In this document: positions 17,127-26,113 of the stretch, in pieces | Position numbering within the stretch: position 1 is the first letter of the stretch | How the letters are laid out: each line of letters opens with the position of its first letter | Source of the DNA: Pseudovibrio exalbescens DSM 16456 | Lineage (GTDB): Bacteria > Pseudomonadota > Alphaproteobacteria > Rhizobiales > Stappiaceae | Direction of reading: 5' to 3' | DNA length: 64,000 nt | NCBI RefSeq assembly: GCF_000422785.1 | Contig: NZ_KE383918.1 | Coordinates: forward strand, 341,748 to 405,747 | The notes under the pieces: model-generated | Seen by the model: only the letters and a program-made list of their open reading frames with translations | Database searches by the model: none | What the model was told of the DNA's origin: nothing | Made by a program: the position numbers and the translations under genes

Positions 17127-19310
17127 ATGGCTTTAAATAAGAAGAATGAGGCTGCAGATGCCGGAAACCGGAAAGGTTTGCATCTGCCCAATGACACTGT
17201 GCGCGGAAAGCTGATTTACCTGTGGGATCATCATCCCTACAGAATGCGCACACCTCAGGCTCGTAGCACCCCACAACAAGCCGACAGCACGCCACTTGAA
17301 ACCCGGCAGGAAACACCGATCGGGCCGCCAGAAGCGTTTGGTCCTCCGCGTCCAACTCATTTGCGACGCGATGAGACCGCCAAGGGAAACGAGACAGCAC
17401 GGGACGGCGGCACAGCGGGAAAAGGCTCAACCACAAACGTCGACAAGACCGCGTCGGATGCCCGCCAACCCTCTCAAGGAGGCGGAGGAACGCCCCCTAC
17501 AGATGGCGGTTCCGGCGGGGGCGGTGGCGGCGGCGGAAATGGCTCGCCCCTTCAGGTTAAAGGCGGTTCTCCAAACTTCCGCCAGATCATGGCAGAAGGG
17601 CTCGCAGTTTGCCGCAAGAACCTGATGATCGTGTTCGTCTTCTCCCTGTTTGTGAATATTCTCGTTCTTTCCATCCCGATCTATCTGTTTCAGATCTCCG
17701 ACCGAGTTTTGACTTCACGCAGTACCGACACGCTTTTGATGTTGACGATCATCGTGCTGGGGGCGCTGGCCTTCCATGTTCTTCTCGACATGATGCGGCG
17801 TTTCATTTTGATGCGCACGGCGGTTCATCTTGAAACGCGTCTGGGTGGCCCGGTCATGAATGCAGCTGCCAAAGCGTCGCTGGATGGGTCCAACAGGGAA
17901 TTTCAGGCGCTGGGCGACTTGCAGATGATCCGGAACTTCATCACCGGCTCCACGCTGCTGACCATATTCGATGCGCCGATCGCCCCCATCTTTGTTCTTG
18001 CCGTGTTCATGATCCACCCGCAATTGGGCATGGTGGTTTGCGGTGCCATCGGACTGTTGTTTGTGGTTGCCATGATCAACCAGCGGCTGACTGCTGTGCC
18101 ATTTAGCCGAGCCAATGCCTACGCCACCCGCGCCAACATGCAGGCGGATGCCATGGCCCGCAACTCGCAGGTCATCAACGCCATGGGCATGGTTCCGGAA
18201 AGCGTGATGATGTGGGGCAAGGATACGGCCGAGTCTTTGAAGGCCCAGGTGAGCGGACAGGATCGAAACGTCGTAATGGCCGGGATCTCGAAGATGGTCC
18301 GCCTGAGCACCCAGATCACGATGTTGGGGTGGGGCGCCTATCTGGCACTCGAGAGCCAGGTCACCGGCGGTATGGTCATTGCCGCGTCCATCATCGCCTC
18401 CCGCGCGCTGGCACCGATCGAGGGTGTGATCGAGGGCTGGAAGAACATGATCCAGGCCCGGTCGGCTTACGCTCGCATACGCAATCTGTTGAACGGATCG
18501 CCGCTGAACATCGACCGTCTGCGTTTGCCTGAACCCAAAGGCAAGCTTGATGTGGAGCGCATGTTGTTTGTGCCCAAGCCAAGCAAGAAGGTGATCCTGA
18601 ACGGCATATCCTTCTCGCTGGAGCCGGGTGAGAGCCTTGCAATCATCGGCAACTCCGGTGCGGGCAAGTCCACACTGGCCAAGATGTTGGTGGGGTCGAT
18701 TACCCCGACCGCCGGAAACATTCGGCTGGACCGCATGGATCTGCGCAACTGGGATCCCCGTCAGTTGGGTGAATGCATCGGGTATCTGCCGCAAGACGTC
18801 CAGCTGTTCCCGGCAACGATCAAGGCAAACATTGCTCGCATGCGCCCTGACGCAACCGACGCGGAGATATTTCGAGCGGCGGAACTTGCGGACATTCACG
18901 AGATGATCTCCGGGTTCCATCAGGGCTACGAAACCCTGATCTCCATGGATGGGGCGCCGCTGTCTGGCGGACAGAAACAGCGGATTGGTCTGGCCCGAGC
19001 CTTTTATGGCAGTCCGCGTCTGATGGTGTTGGACGAGCCGAACTCCAATCTGGACCCCATGGGTGAACAGGCTTTGGCCCGTGCCATGGCGCGCGCCAAA
19101 CAGGAGGGCATTTCGGTTGTGGTGATCACCCAGCGGCCATCGCTGCTGCGCAGTGTTGATCAGATCATGGTGCTGAAGAACGGCAGTGTGCAGCTCTATG
19201 GCCCGCGGGATCAGGTCACGGAGCAATTGTCGGCCGCAAAGCAGCGGGCACGCAACATATCCGATGAAGATAGCGGGCCGGACGGGTCTCTGGAACCACC
19301 AAGAGCCTGA
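17127..19310 (+). CDS. Type I secretion ABC exporter, PrtD family, with N-terminal extension
   Basis: A 727-aa inner-membrane ABC exporter. The core matches PrtD/HasD exporters: membrane helices from about 165 (VFVFSLFVNILVLSIPIYL), then an ATPase with Walker A GNSGAGKST (508-516), signature LSGGQKQR (about 612), and Walker B LMVLDEPNSN (from 632). PrtD proteins are usually near 575 aa. Here about 150 residues precede the first helix: polar, proline-rich, and ending in a glycine run (118-137). Start ATG 17127 is one base after the cargo stop, so translation is probably coupled. It exports unfolded cargo together with the adaptor at 19353 and an outer-membrane channel not in this window. Confidence 0.9.
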   Translation: MALNKKNEAADAGNRKGLHLPNDTVRGKLIYLWDHHPYRMRTPQARSTPQQADSTPLETRQETPIGPPEAFGPPRPTHLRRDETAKGNETARDGGTAGKGSTTNVDKTASDARQPSQGGGGTPPTDGGSGGGGGGGGNGSPLQVKGGSPNFRQIMAEGLAVCRKNLMIVFVFSLFVNILVLSIPIYLFQISDRVLTSRSTDTLLMLTIIVLGALAFHVLLDMMRRFILMRTAVHLETRLGGPVMNAAAKASLDGSNREFQALGDLQMIRNFITGSTLLTIFDAPIAPIFVLAVFMIHPQLGMVVCGAIGLLFVVAMINQRLTAVPFSRANAYATRANMQADAMARNSQVINAMGMVPESVMMWGKDTAESLKAQVSGQDRNVVMAGISKMVRLSTQITMLGWGAYLALESQVTGGMVIAASIIASRALAPIEGVIEGWKNMIQARSAYARIRNLLNGSPLNIDRLRLPEPKGKLDVERMLFVPKPSKKVILNGISFSLEPGESLAIIGNSGAGKSTLAKMLVGSITPTAGNIRLDRMDLRNWDPRQLGECIGYLPQDVQLFPATIKANIARMRPDATDAEIFRAAELADIHEMISGFHQGYETLISMDGAPLSGGQKQRIGLARAFYGSPRLMVLDEPNSNLDPMGEQALARAMARAKQEGISVVVITQRPSLLRSVDQIMVLKNGSVQLYGPRDQVTEQLSAAKQRARNISDEDSGPDGSLEPPRA

Positions 19311-19352
19311 GCCTGAAACCCTGAGGAACACCTTTGGAGTGAGGAGCAAGAC

Positions 19353-20699
19353 ATGAGCCGCGTCCCAGCAGACTTGCAACAATGGCATCACGATGTGCCC
19401 CACAGCATCAAGGGATATGCGATATTCGGCTTCGGCCTGTTGATCCTGTTGGTCGCGGGCTTTGGTTTTTGGGGAGCTGCGGCACCCATTGCCGGAGCGG
19501 TGATTGCCAAGGGCAACTTCGTGGTGACAGGCCAGAACAAGGTCGTGCAGCACCTTGAAGGCGGGATCATTCAGGAGATCCTCGTGAATGAAGGCGATGT
19601 TGTCCAGAAAGGCGACACGCTCATTCGTCTGGACAGAACGGCGCCGCTGGCCAACTTGCGCCGCCTTGAGCTGCGGCTAAGCCGATTTGAGGCGATTGAA
19701 GCCCGCTTGAATGCCATGATAGCCGGCAGTGACACCATTGAGTTCTCTCAGTCCTTGCTGGAAAGGGCATCGGACCCGGATGTGGCTGACATCATCGAAA
19801 GTCAGCGGGCCGCCTTTGAGGTGGACATGGGCCAGCTCAAGAGTGAAATAGCGATCCTCCAGCATAGCATCGACAGTCTGCATCAACGCATTCAGGGCAA
19901 TGAAGCCCAACAAGTGGCCGCGGAAACGCAACTTGAGTTTCTTGATGCCGAGTTGAGCTCAAAGCGCCAACTTTTGGAAAAGAACCTGATCCGCTTGCCT
20001 GAAATGCTGGCCATTCAACGCGCCAAGGCCAATCTCAACGGTGATATCGGGCGTCTGGTTGGTGAGGTAGGTGATATCAACGAGCGCATCGCCCGCACCC
20101 GTGAGGAAATCCTGCGCGCCAAATCCATCAACCGACAAAAAGCGGCAGTTCAGTTGCAAGATATTGAGGCCCAGATTGATGATGTCCAAGAGCAAATCAA
20201 CGCCGCAAAGGACGTTCTCAATCGGGTGAACATCGTAGCGCCTACCCGAGGCATCATCGGCGATCTGCACTACCACACCTCCGGCGGCGTGATTGAGAGC
20301 GGGCGGGACATCGTTGAGATCGTACCCATGGACAGTGAAATGTTGCTGGAGGTCCGCATCCGCCCGCAGGATATCGATACTGTTCGGGTCGGGCAGGAAG
20401 CTGCCATTCGTCTGACCGCATTGAACCAGCGCACGACACCCACCATGAGCGGCTGGGTAACCTTTGTCTCACCGGATTCGCAGCCAACCGATGAAGTGGG
20501 CCAAGCCGGGGATGTCTATCTTGCCCGTGTCAAGCTGGACCGGACGCATCTGGAAGGACTCCGCGAGGAACTAGCCGACTTCACTCCGTTGCCCGGCATG
20601 CCCGCGGAAGTGCATATCAAGACGAAAGAACGGACATTCTTCGACTATCTGACACGGCCTCTGCGGGACAGCATGTCTCGCGCCTTCAAGGAAAACTGA
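19353..20699 (+). CDS. Type I secretion adaptor, HlyD/PrtE family
   Basis: A 448-aa membrane fusion protein for the exporter just upstream. One anchor helix (about 20-42, FGFGLLILLVAGFGFWG), a lipoyl half (VQHLEGGIIQEILVNEGDVV), long coiled-coil arms (about 95-285) and the second half beginning NIVAPTRGIIGDL. The C-terminal barrel is typical of PrtE/HlyD-D. Forty-two bases separate it from the ABC gene; a GAGTGAGGAG-like ribosome site precedes ATG 19353. The operon ends at the terminator 20733-20757. Confidence 0.92.
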   Translation: MSRVPADLQQWHHDVPHSIKGYAIFGFGLLILLVAGFGFWGAAAPIAGAVIAKGNFVVTGQNKVVQHLEGGIIQEILVNEGDVVQKGDTLIRLDRTAPLANLRRLELRLSRFEAIEARLNAMIAGSDTIEFSQSLLERASDPDVADIIESQRAAFEVDMGQLKSEIAILQHSIDSLHQRIQGNEAQQVAAETQLEFLDAELSSKRQLLEKNLIRLPEMLAIQRAKANLNGDIGRLVGEVGDINERIARTREEILRAKSINRQKAAVQLQDIEAQIDDVQEQINAAKDVLNRVNIVAPTRGIIGDLHYHTSGGVIESGRDIVEIVPMDSEMLLEVRIRPQDIDTVRVGQEAAIRLTALNQRTTPTMSGWVTFVSPDSQPTDEVGQAGDVYLARVKLDRTHLEGLREELADFTPLPGMPAEVHIKTKERTFFDYLTRPLRDSMSRAFKEN

Positions 20700-20732
20700 G
20701 GGTTTCAACGAGCCTGTGTCACCAAACGAGAA

Positions 20733-20757
20733 AGACCCGCCGGAACCCGGCGGGTCT
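20733..20757 (+). terminator. Terminator of the secretion operon, probably bidirectional
   Basis: AGACCCGCCGG (20733-20743) pairs with CCGGCGGGTCT (20747-20757), an 11-bp stem with a 3-base loop. It sits between the convergent HlyD gene and the hydratase gene, with T-containing flanks on both sides. Confidence 0.8.
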
Positions 20758-20783
20758 ATTGATTGTTGTAGTTGCGCAAGAAA

Positions 20784-21518
20784 CTAGATGACTGCGCTTA
20801 CGCTGGCATCAAACGCAGGATATTCAACGCGAATGGATGTGCCGGCTGGGTAAAAAGTACAGCCAGACAACGACCCGGTGGTCACATACTGACCGGCCTT
20901 GAACCCGCCGCAGTGATTACCGGCAGCGCGAACAGCCCCTTTGAGCAAGTCGACAGGAGCACCCAGCACGTTGGTTACGCGTGTGTCGATGACTGTGCCT
21001 TCATTGATGATGAGCTTGAGATCAACATCCGTCAGGTTGTTGAGGTCCCACTCAGCGATCTTTTGTCCGACAACAAATCCCGCGTTGGCCAGGTTGTCGG
21101 CGAGTTTCAAATCTACGGGCGCCTTGTCCAAATCTTCAATGCGACCGCCAATGAACTCGATCACGGCGTAAAGACCTTCAATTGCGTCCATGAGTTCGGC
21201 CTCGGTTGCCGGTACCTCTGGCAGATCCTTGGCAAGCCTGAAGGCCAGTTCGCATTCCACGCCCAACGGTTTGCCATCCTTCTCAAAAAAACGAGCCCCG
21301 TTCTCTCGGATGTCCGCAGCGTACATGGGAGCGTATAGCGCGTGGCCCTGAGGATCCACCGCCACTTTCCAGCCACCGATGGGGCCTTGAGTTTCAGCAA
21401 GTTCTTCCTGCACTTTGAAGGCGTCGGCCCGGCTTGGCATCAACTCGTCATAGTCGGCAACAGACAATGCAGCACCGGTTGAGCGGGCAGCCAGAAGGGC
21501 TTTTGACAAGGCAAGCAT
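20784..21518 (-). CDS. 2-keto-4-pentenoate hydratase / FAH-superfamily protein
   Basis: A 244-aa protein of the MhpD-like branch of the fumarylacetoacetase superfamily, which hydrates or decarboxylates 2-keto acids in aromatic meta-cleavage routes using a divalent metal. Visible segments are GGWKVAV, the metal-binding region GVECELAFRLAKDL (Glu-x-Glu) and IGGRIEDL. No other catabolic genes are adjacent, so the pathway is unknown. Start ATG 21518 has a GGAGATCC-like site 4-10 bases upstream. Confidence 0.82.
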   Translation of the reverse strand: MLALSKALLAARSTGAALSVADYDELMPSRADAFKVQEELAETQGPIGGWKVAVDPQGHALYAPMYAADIRENGARFFEKDGKPLGVECELAFRLAKDLPEVPATEAELMDAIEGLYAVIEFIGGRIEDLDKAPVDLKLADNLANAGFVVGQKIAEWDLNNLTDVDLKLIINEGTVIDTRVTNVLGAPVDLLKGAVRAAGNHCGGFKAGQYVTTGSLSGCTFYPAGTSIRVEYPAFDASVSAVI

Positions 21519-21975
21519 GGTGGATCTCCTGAATGGTATCTAAACCGATTGAAATTCTACGCGATGGTTACACGAACTGGCAATCGGGCACATCTGTAAG
21601 AGACCTCATCGTGTAAACCAGCCCAGCCAAGCGCCACAATGCCGACGTCAGGTGAGTGGGTGCAACTTTGGTAGTAGAACCTGCCTTTGGGGCAGGCGTG
21701 GATTCCTGTGAGTATTGCTGGAATGCGCAATAAAATTACGTCCCATTGAAAATTTGGGGCTAGACGATACCGTGTATCGGTGATTATGACTAATGATATT
21801 ACGAAGTTGATTTCGTGTCGCAGAAGTCAGATGACGCCAGCACCAGCGTCACAGCGAAGGTTTCAAGCCGAGGGGAACACAGACAGAGAAGAACCAGAAC
21901 CTGTCTGTCCTTTTCAAACAGGCGGTCCGGCAAGGGGAGAGGCCGGGCCGCCTGATGCTTCAGTCAAACCATGCA
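21519..21975. other. Intergenic gap with two hairpins
   Basis: No gene that I can support in 457 bases. Two hairpins lie near the right end: ACAGACAG/CTGTCTGT (21879-21908) and CAGGCGG/CCGCCTG with an inner CCGG/CCGG (21919-21954). The second may end the minus-strand DUF1810 gene, although its T tract is weak. A 90-residue open frame at 21780-22052 has no homology or codon evidence I can cite. Confidence 0.5.
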
Positions 21976-22410
21976 TCAGGTTTCAGTCTCAAGCAGCGCC
22001 AGCGTCTGTGGGCACTCCTGACCCTCGTAGAATTGTTCCAATACCTGCATGAAGGGATGGGCTTCCCCGCTGACCCGATAAAACAGCGTCGCGCATGACC
22101 GCAATTTCAGTGCATCGACAGACCCCAGAATGGAAACAGCCGATTTGTCCCTGTGCGTAAGCATAAGCTCGTGACCATCACGCAGCCTTGGTCCCAGCAC
22201 CGGATGTGCCAGATAGGCCTTTGCTTCGCCGCCGCCTGCCAATCCATAGAAATGTGCTGTTCCTGAGCGGCCCAAGGCCCGCAATTGGGGGAATATGAAC
22301 CACATCCAGTGTGTCGTTTTGGTGCCAGCTTGCAGCTCTTGGCACACGTTACCCCACACCTTGTCCTGTGCCTCCACAAAACGAGCAAGGTCAGTCTTAT
22401 CAGTGCTCAT
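21976..22410 (-). CDS. DUF1810 family protein
   Basis: A 144-aa cytoplasmic protein of the DUF1810 family, whose function is unknown. Recognised by FVEAQDKVW near the start, KTTHWMWFIFPQL, and the LGPRLRDGHELML segment. I set the start at ATG 22410, which has AAGGAG 5 bases upstream, rather than further out in the open frame. Single gene between a gap and the tRNA gene. Confidence 0.85.
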   Translation of the reverse strand: MSTDKTDLARFVEAQDKVWGNVCQELQAGTKTTHWMWFIFPQLRALGRSGTAHFYGLAGGGEAKAYLAHPVLGPRLRDGHELMLTHRDKSAVSILGSVDALKLRSCATLFYRVSGEAHPFMQVLEQFYEGQECPQTLALLETET

Positions 22411-22544
22411 GCTATCTCCTTGGCTGGATCTGAACAAGCTGACTGACAGGCCAGCTAATCAACGCAAGTCTTTCAAGATAGACGTTGAACGGCAAGCCAC
22501 CCAGTTGGGTGAGCACTAAACAAAAAGGAAGGATAGGGGAGAAT

Positions 22545-22618
22545 TGGAGCGGGTGAAGGGAATCGAACCCTCGTCTTAAGCTTGGGAAGCTTCTGCTCTA
22601 CCATTGAGCTACACCCGC
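22545..22618 (-). tRNA. tRNA-Gly (anticodon CCC)
   Basis: On the minus strand the acceptor GCGGGTG pairs with CACCCGC, followed by TCCA with the CCA encoded. The D arm is GCTCAATGGTAGAGC, the anticodon loop TTCCCAA between AAGC and GCTT, and the T arm contains GGTTCGATTCC. The anticodon CCC reads GGG. The sequence closely resembles E. coli glyU. Length 74 bases with CCA. Confidence 0.96.
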
Positions 22619-22856
22619 ATTACGCCGCTTTATATCTGCCAGCTGCGGGTTTCTGTCAAGGCACCAAATGTCAATGAAGTGGATAAGCCGTCGCCGGTAG
22701 AATGTCATGCAACCTCCTGCCACGCATTTGAAAATACGGATGGATGTCGTCACAAAAAAGCCGGTGGTAAGGCGGTTTTCTGCGCTGTTCCCGTCTTGAT
22801 ATGTCCGTGTTAATTCATAGGTTACCTGCGAGGTCATCTGGAACAGGTTGAAAGTA

Positions 22857-23654
22857 ATGCGGGCGAGGCTCAGAGCACTCATAGAAAGCAAGCGTTGGGA
22901 ATACACGATTGTGACGCTGATCGTGATCAATGCAGTCACATTGGGGCTGGAAACCAGCCAAACCGCCATGGCCGCCGCGGGAGGCTTCCTGATCACGGTA
23001 GACCGTCTCATTCTCTCGGTTTTTGTTGTCGAGCTCGTCACCCGCATCTATGCCTACGGACCACGCTTTTTTACCGGTGCGTGGAACCTGTTTGATACGG
23101 TGATTATTGGTATCGCCCTGGTGCCGGCCACGGGTCCCGCCAGCGTACTGCGTGCCCTTCGAATTTTGCGTGTGTTGCGCCTCATCTCCGTTGTGCCATC
23201 GTTGCGCAAGGTGATCGGCGGACTGATGGCTGCCCTGCCGGGCATGGGATCCGTCGTGCTTTTGATGGCCCTCGTGTTCTATGTGTTTTCGGTCATGGCG
23301 ACCAAGTTGTATGGCGCAGTGTTTCCTGAGTGGTTCGGATCTATTGCTGCTTCGGCCTACACGCTGTTCCAGGTCATGACGCTGGAGAGCTGGAGCATGG
23401 GCATTGTGCGCCCGGTCATGGAAGAGTTCCCCAGTGCCTGGTTGTTCTTCCTGCCGTTCATCCTGTGTACGGCCTTTACGGTATTGAACCTGTTTATCGG
23501 TATCATGGTATCGGCCATGCAGCAGGAGCATGAACAGACTGCGGAAAAAGACCGCCAGATGATCCATACCGAAACCGAACTCGTTTTGTCGGAAGTTCGG
23601 GCGCTGCGTAAGGAAGTTGCGGAACTGCGCAAACAAACCTCCGAAAAGACATGA
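22857..23654 (+). CDS. Bacterial voltage-gated sodium channel (BacNav/NaChBac type)
   Basis: A 265-aa single-domain ion channel that would assemble as a tetramer. Six helices are visible: S1 (16-34), S2 (45-66), S3 (75-92), S4 with four gating arginines every third residue (Arg99, 102, 105, 108), S5 (125-150) and S6 (195-220). The pore has TLESWSM (175-181), the sodium-selectivity filter of NaChBac/NavAb channels. A Glu/Arg-rich C-terminal coiled coil (about 222-262) probably holds the tetramer together. TTG 22848 is an alternative start; ATG 22857 has AGG 9 bases before it. Likely roles are motility, pH or osmotic behaviour, as in other marine bacteria. Confidence 0.92.
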   Translation: MRARLRALIESKRWEYTIVTLIVINAVTLGLETSQTAMAAAGGFLITVDRLILSVFVVELVTRIYAYGPRFFTGAWNLFDTVIIGIALVPATGPASVLRALRILRVLRLISVVPSLRKVIGGLMAALPGMGSVVLLMALVFYVFSVMATKLYGAVFPEWFGSIAASAYTLFQVMTLESWSMGIVRPVMEEFPSAWLFFLPFILCTAFTVLNLFIGIMVSAMQQEHEQTAEKDRQMIHTETELVLSEVRALRKEVAELRKQTSEKT

Positions 23655-23766
23655 ACAAGATAGTCGGTTTCACTTCAACCAGACTTGATTGAATTTGCAC
23701 GCGGTCACCCTAGCCTTTTCCCAGGAATGTCCCTAGGAAATGGGCTGGAGTTAACGGGAGACAACC

Positions 23767-24384
23767 ATGCTGGATGCAACGGCGCGGCGCTATATTGATC
23801 CACCGCTGAACCGCGCCGGGCAGGCTTTGGCGGATCTTGGCATTTCCGCAAACACTGTATCCGTGGTTGGCTTGCTGTTCGGTGCTTGTGCAGCTCTTTG
23901 CATCGGTGTGGGGCTGTTCGAACTGGCTCTGGTGGCTATACTCGCCAATCGGTTGGCAGACGGGCTCGATGGGGCCGTCGCCCGCGCGACGGAAAAGACC
24001 GATCTTGGCGGGTTTCTTGATATCGTGTTCGATTTCATCTTTTACGGCGCAGTGCCCTTCGCTTTTGTGGTGTATGACCCTGCCGGCAATGCCGTGGCGG
24101 GCGCCGTTTTATTGCTCAGTTTTTACTTGAACGGAGCTACCTTTCTTGCTTTTGCAACATTGGCCGCCAAGCAGGGCATGAACACGCAGGCGCAGGGTAT
24201 CAAGTCCTTCTATTATCTTGGCGGGCTGGCTGAGGGGACGGAGACAATTGCGGTATTCATCGCGTTCTGCCTGTTTCCGGGGGCTTTCGTTTATCTGGCC
24301 TGGGGCTTTGCCATAATCTGCTTCATATCGGCAGCCGCGCGAATTTTCATGGTAAAGGCGCTTCTTGAAAACAAGCAGCCGTGA
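23767..24384 (+). CDS. CDP-alcohol phosphatidyltransferase family protein
   Basis: A 205-aa inner-membrane enzyme that joins a CDP-linked lipid or alcohol to an acceptor alcohol. The family motif is intact: Asp65-x2-Asp68-Gly69-x2-Ala72-Arg73-x7-Gly81-x3-Asp85-x3-Asp89. About six helices follow. The substrate cannot be assigned; it is not a clear PgsA or PssA. Start ATG 23767 follows GGGAG. Confidence 0.85.
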   Translation: MLDATARRYIDPPLNRAGQALADLGISANTVSVVGLLFGACAALCIGVGLFELALVAILANRLADGLDGAVARATEKTDLGGFLDIVFDFIFYGAVPFAFVVYDPAGNAVAGAVLLLSFYLNGATFLAFATLAAKQGMNTQAQGIKSFYYLGGLAEGTETIAVFIAFCLFPGAFVYLAWGFAIICFISAAARIFMVKALLENKQP

Positions 24385-24558
24385 AGTTGGCAGAATGGCG
24401 GGTCGCTCCCGAGTTTCTTTCAGCGGTTCCTTCCGGAAAATTGGTCTGGACAAGGTGCAGCGCTTCCTTGAGGTTTCCAGTCTTGTGACCGGCTGGCGCG
24501 TTGAAGTAAAATGCCTTACACCCTGACCCTGAGAACGGTCATGCGAAAAGGAAACGAG

Positions 24559-24951
24559 ATGTATCGCTCCGTCACCCGAGACATTCAGGTTACCGTCGAG
24601 CCCTACTATCTCTCCGAGGAGTCTCGGCCGGAGGAGGACCAGTATTTCTGGGCCTACCGCGTGGATATCGAAAATCTTGGCACGAAAACCGTCTGCTTGC
24701 GGGCACGCCATTGGAAGATTATTGATGCAACCGGGTACATGCAGGAGATCCGCGGCGCGGGTGTCGTGGGTGAAGAACCTGTGATCGAACCGGGCGAATG
24801 CTTCCAGTATACCTCCGGATGCCCATTGGGGACGCCCTCCGGCATAATGTCCGGTGACTATCAAATGGAAACGCTTTCAGGTGAGCGCTTCGAGGTGGAG
24901 ATACCGGCCTTTTCTCTGGATATGCCAGACCAGCAGCGCACGCTGAATTAG
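24559..24951 (+). CDS. apaG: ApaG domain protein
   Basis: A 130-aa fibronectin-III-like beta-sandwich protein. ApaG/CorD has been linked to cobalt and magnesium resistance, and eukaryotic relatives bind phosphorylated partners, but its molecular role is unsettled. The family core is visible: YRSVTRDIQVTVEPYYL at the start, YRVDIENLG, GAGVVGEEPVIEPGE and a Gly-rich SGDYQMETLSGERFEVEIPAF-type end. The frame opens at 24511, but ATG 24559 has AAAAGGA upstream and gives the normal family start. Confidence 0.93.
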   Translation: MYRSVTRDIQVTVEPYYLSEESRPEEDQYFWAYRVDIENLGTKTVCLRARHWKIIDATGYMQEIRGAGVVGEEPVIEPGECFQYTSGCPLGTPSGIMSGDYQMETLSGERFEVEIPAFSLDMPDQQRTLN

Positions 24952-24991
24952 CGAAGCCAAGGGCGGGCGGTACGACCGACGCACGATAAGA

Positions 24992-26050
24992 ATGTCATCA
25001 ACCCTTTCGATGGCATGGATACATAACATGGGGCAAATCAGAACTGTGATGCACGCAGACAAAGCGGTGGTCGAAGCCGTCTATACACACTTGGCGGGTG
25101 ATGAGCCGCCGGCGTTTCGCGGGGCGATCAACGACGTATACAGGCTGGCATGGCGAGGGCGTCATTTTTGCATTCGTGTGCGCCGCAGTGATGACCTTTT
25201 TGCCTACGAGAAAACCTTTCCCAAGGAGCCATTGGCCGCTGCTCTTTTGAACCGCACCACACTGGAAACAGCCGTTCTGGATCAGGAGCTGGACCGATGT
25301 GTAGCACGGCTGACCTCACTGCCGGTTGGGCGTGGAGAGCCGTTCGTTCATCAGCCCAAGCTGGTTTTCTATGACTTCTCGCGAATGGTGGCGCCTCACG
25401 TTTTCACGGTGAGTGAGTGGGTCACCCATACCTCCATTCGCGATGCTGCTCTCTACGACAAGGCTGGCGCGGTACTTCACGAGTTGCACGCGCCGCGCTT
25501 TTCCAGTTTCAAGCGTCGGCTGGACGAAGCGTGGCAGCCAGCTGCACAGTGGCTATCCACTCAAATTGTCCAGCTCAAGCATTTGCGTGGAGTTGAGGCC
25601 GAAGTTGAGGCGGTTGAAAACCGGATCAAACAGATAGGGCCGCAAACGAGCCGGTTCACTCTGGCGCACAATGACTACCATCCTTTGAACTGGCTGGAAG
25701 AGGGGGCTGGCTTGAAGGTTATCGATTGGGATAACGCGACAATCGCACCGCCCGAGGTCGATCTCGTCAAGGTGAAGTATTGGGCCAAGTTGGATGCGGA
25801 TGGCAACTACAGGCCGGATCACGCGGCCTATGAGGCGTTTTTACGAGCCTACCAAACGGCGGGCGGTCAAATTGACCGTGCCATGCTGGCCGTCTGTGAG
25901 TTGTTGTGGCTGCCAAAAATAATTGCGTTCGAGCAGGCGCGGGAGGCGCAAGGTCTGGAAACAAGGCCGTTCCCTGGCTCGCAGCAAATGCGAGAAGCCT
26001 TGAAAGCTCTTCTGCACAGTGAAGATCTGAAAGTGGGCCACGCGGTGTGA
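24992..26050 (+). CDS. Aminoglycoside-phosphotransferase-like kinase (APH family)
   Basis: A 352-aa protein with the APH/choline-kinase fold. The catalytic loop AHNDYHPLNW gives His-x-Asp-x4-Asn, and VIDWDNA supplies the metal-binding Asp. The ATP-binding lysine region is less clear. Such proteins phosphorylate small molecules (homoserine, choline, antibiotics and others); substrate unknown. An alternative start is ATG 25028. It follows apaG by 40 bases on the same strand and is convergent with the TerB-like gene. Confidence 0.8.
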   Translation: MSSTLSMAWIHNMGQIRTVMHADKAVVEAVYTHLAGDEPPAFRGAINDVYRLAWRGRHFCIRVRRSDDLFAYEKTFPKEPLAAALLNRTTLETAVLDQELDRCVARLTSLPVGRGEPFVHQPKLVFYDFSRMVAPHVFTVSEWVTHTSIRDAALYDKAGAVLHELHAPRFSSFKRRLDEAWQPAAQWLSTQIVQLKHLRGVEAEVEAVENRIKQIGPQTSRFTLAHNDYHPLNWLEEGAGLKVIDWDNATIAPPEVDLVKVKYWAKLDADGNYRPDHAAYEAFLRAYQTAGGQIDRAMLAVCELLWLPKIIAFEQAREAQGLETRPFPGSQQMREALKALLHSEDLKVGHAV

Positions 26051-26061
26051 CCGCAAAGAGG

Positions 26062-26081
26062 GAGCGGCGCGATCGCCGCTC
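26062..26081 (+). terminator. Hairpin between convergent genes
   Basis: GAGCGGCG (26062-26069) pairs with CGCCGCTC (26074-26081), loop CGAT, between the APH-like gene and the TerB-like gene. No clear T run on either side, so a terminator role is inferred from position. Confidence 0.5.
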
Positions 26082-26113
26082 ATGTTGTCGCTGGATGAAA
26101 GGCGCCAGTCGGA

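Noticed and set aside
17715-19553. 612-codon minus-strand open frame opposite the exporter gene
   Set aside because: Antisense shadow; composition typical of a reversed GC-rich gene, with no motif.
21780-22052. 90-codon plus-strand frame
   Set aside because: Proline-rich, low-information sequence overlapping the DUF1810 gene; no ribosome site.
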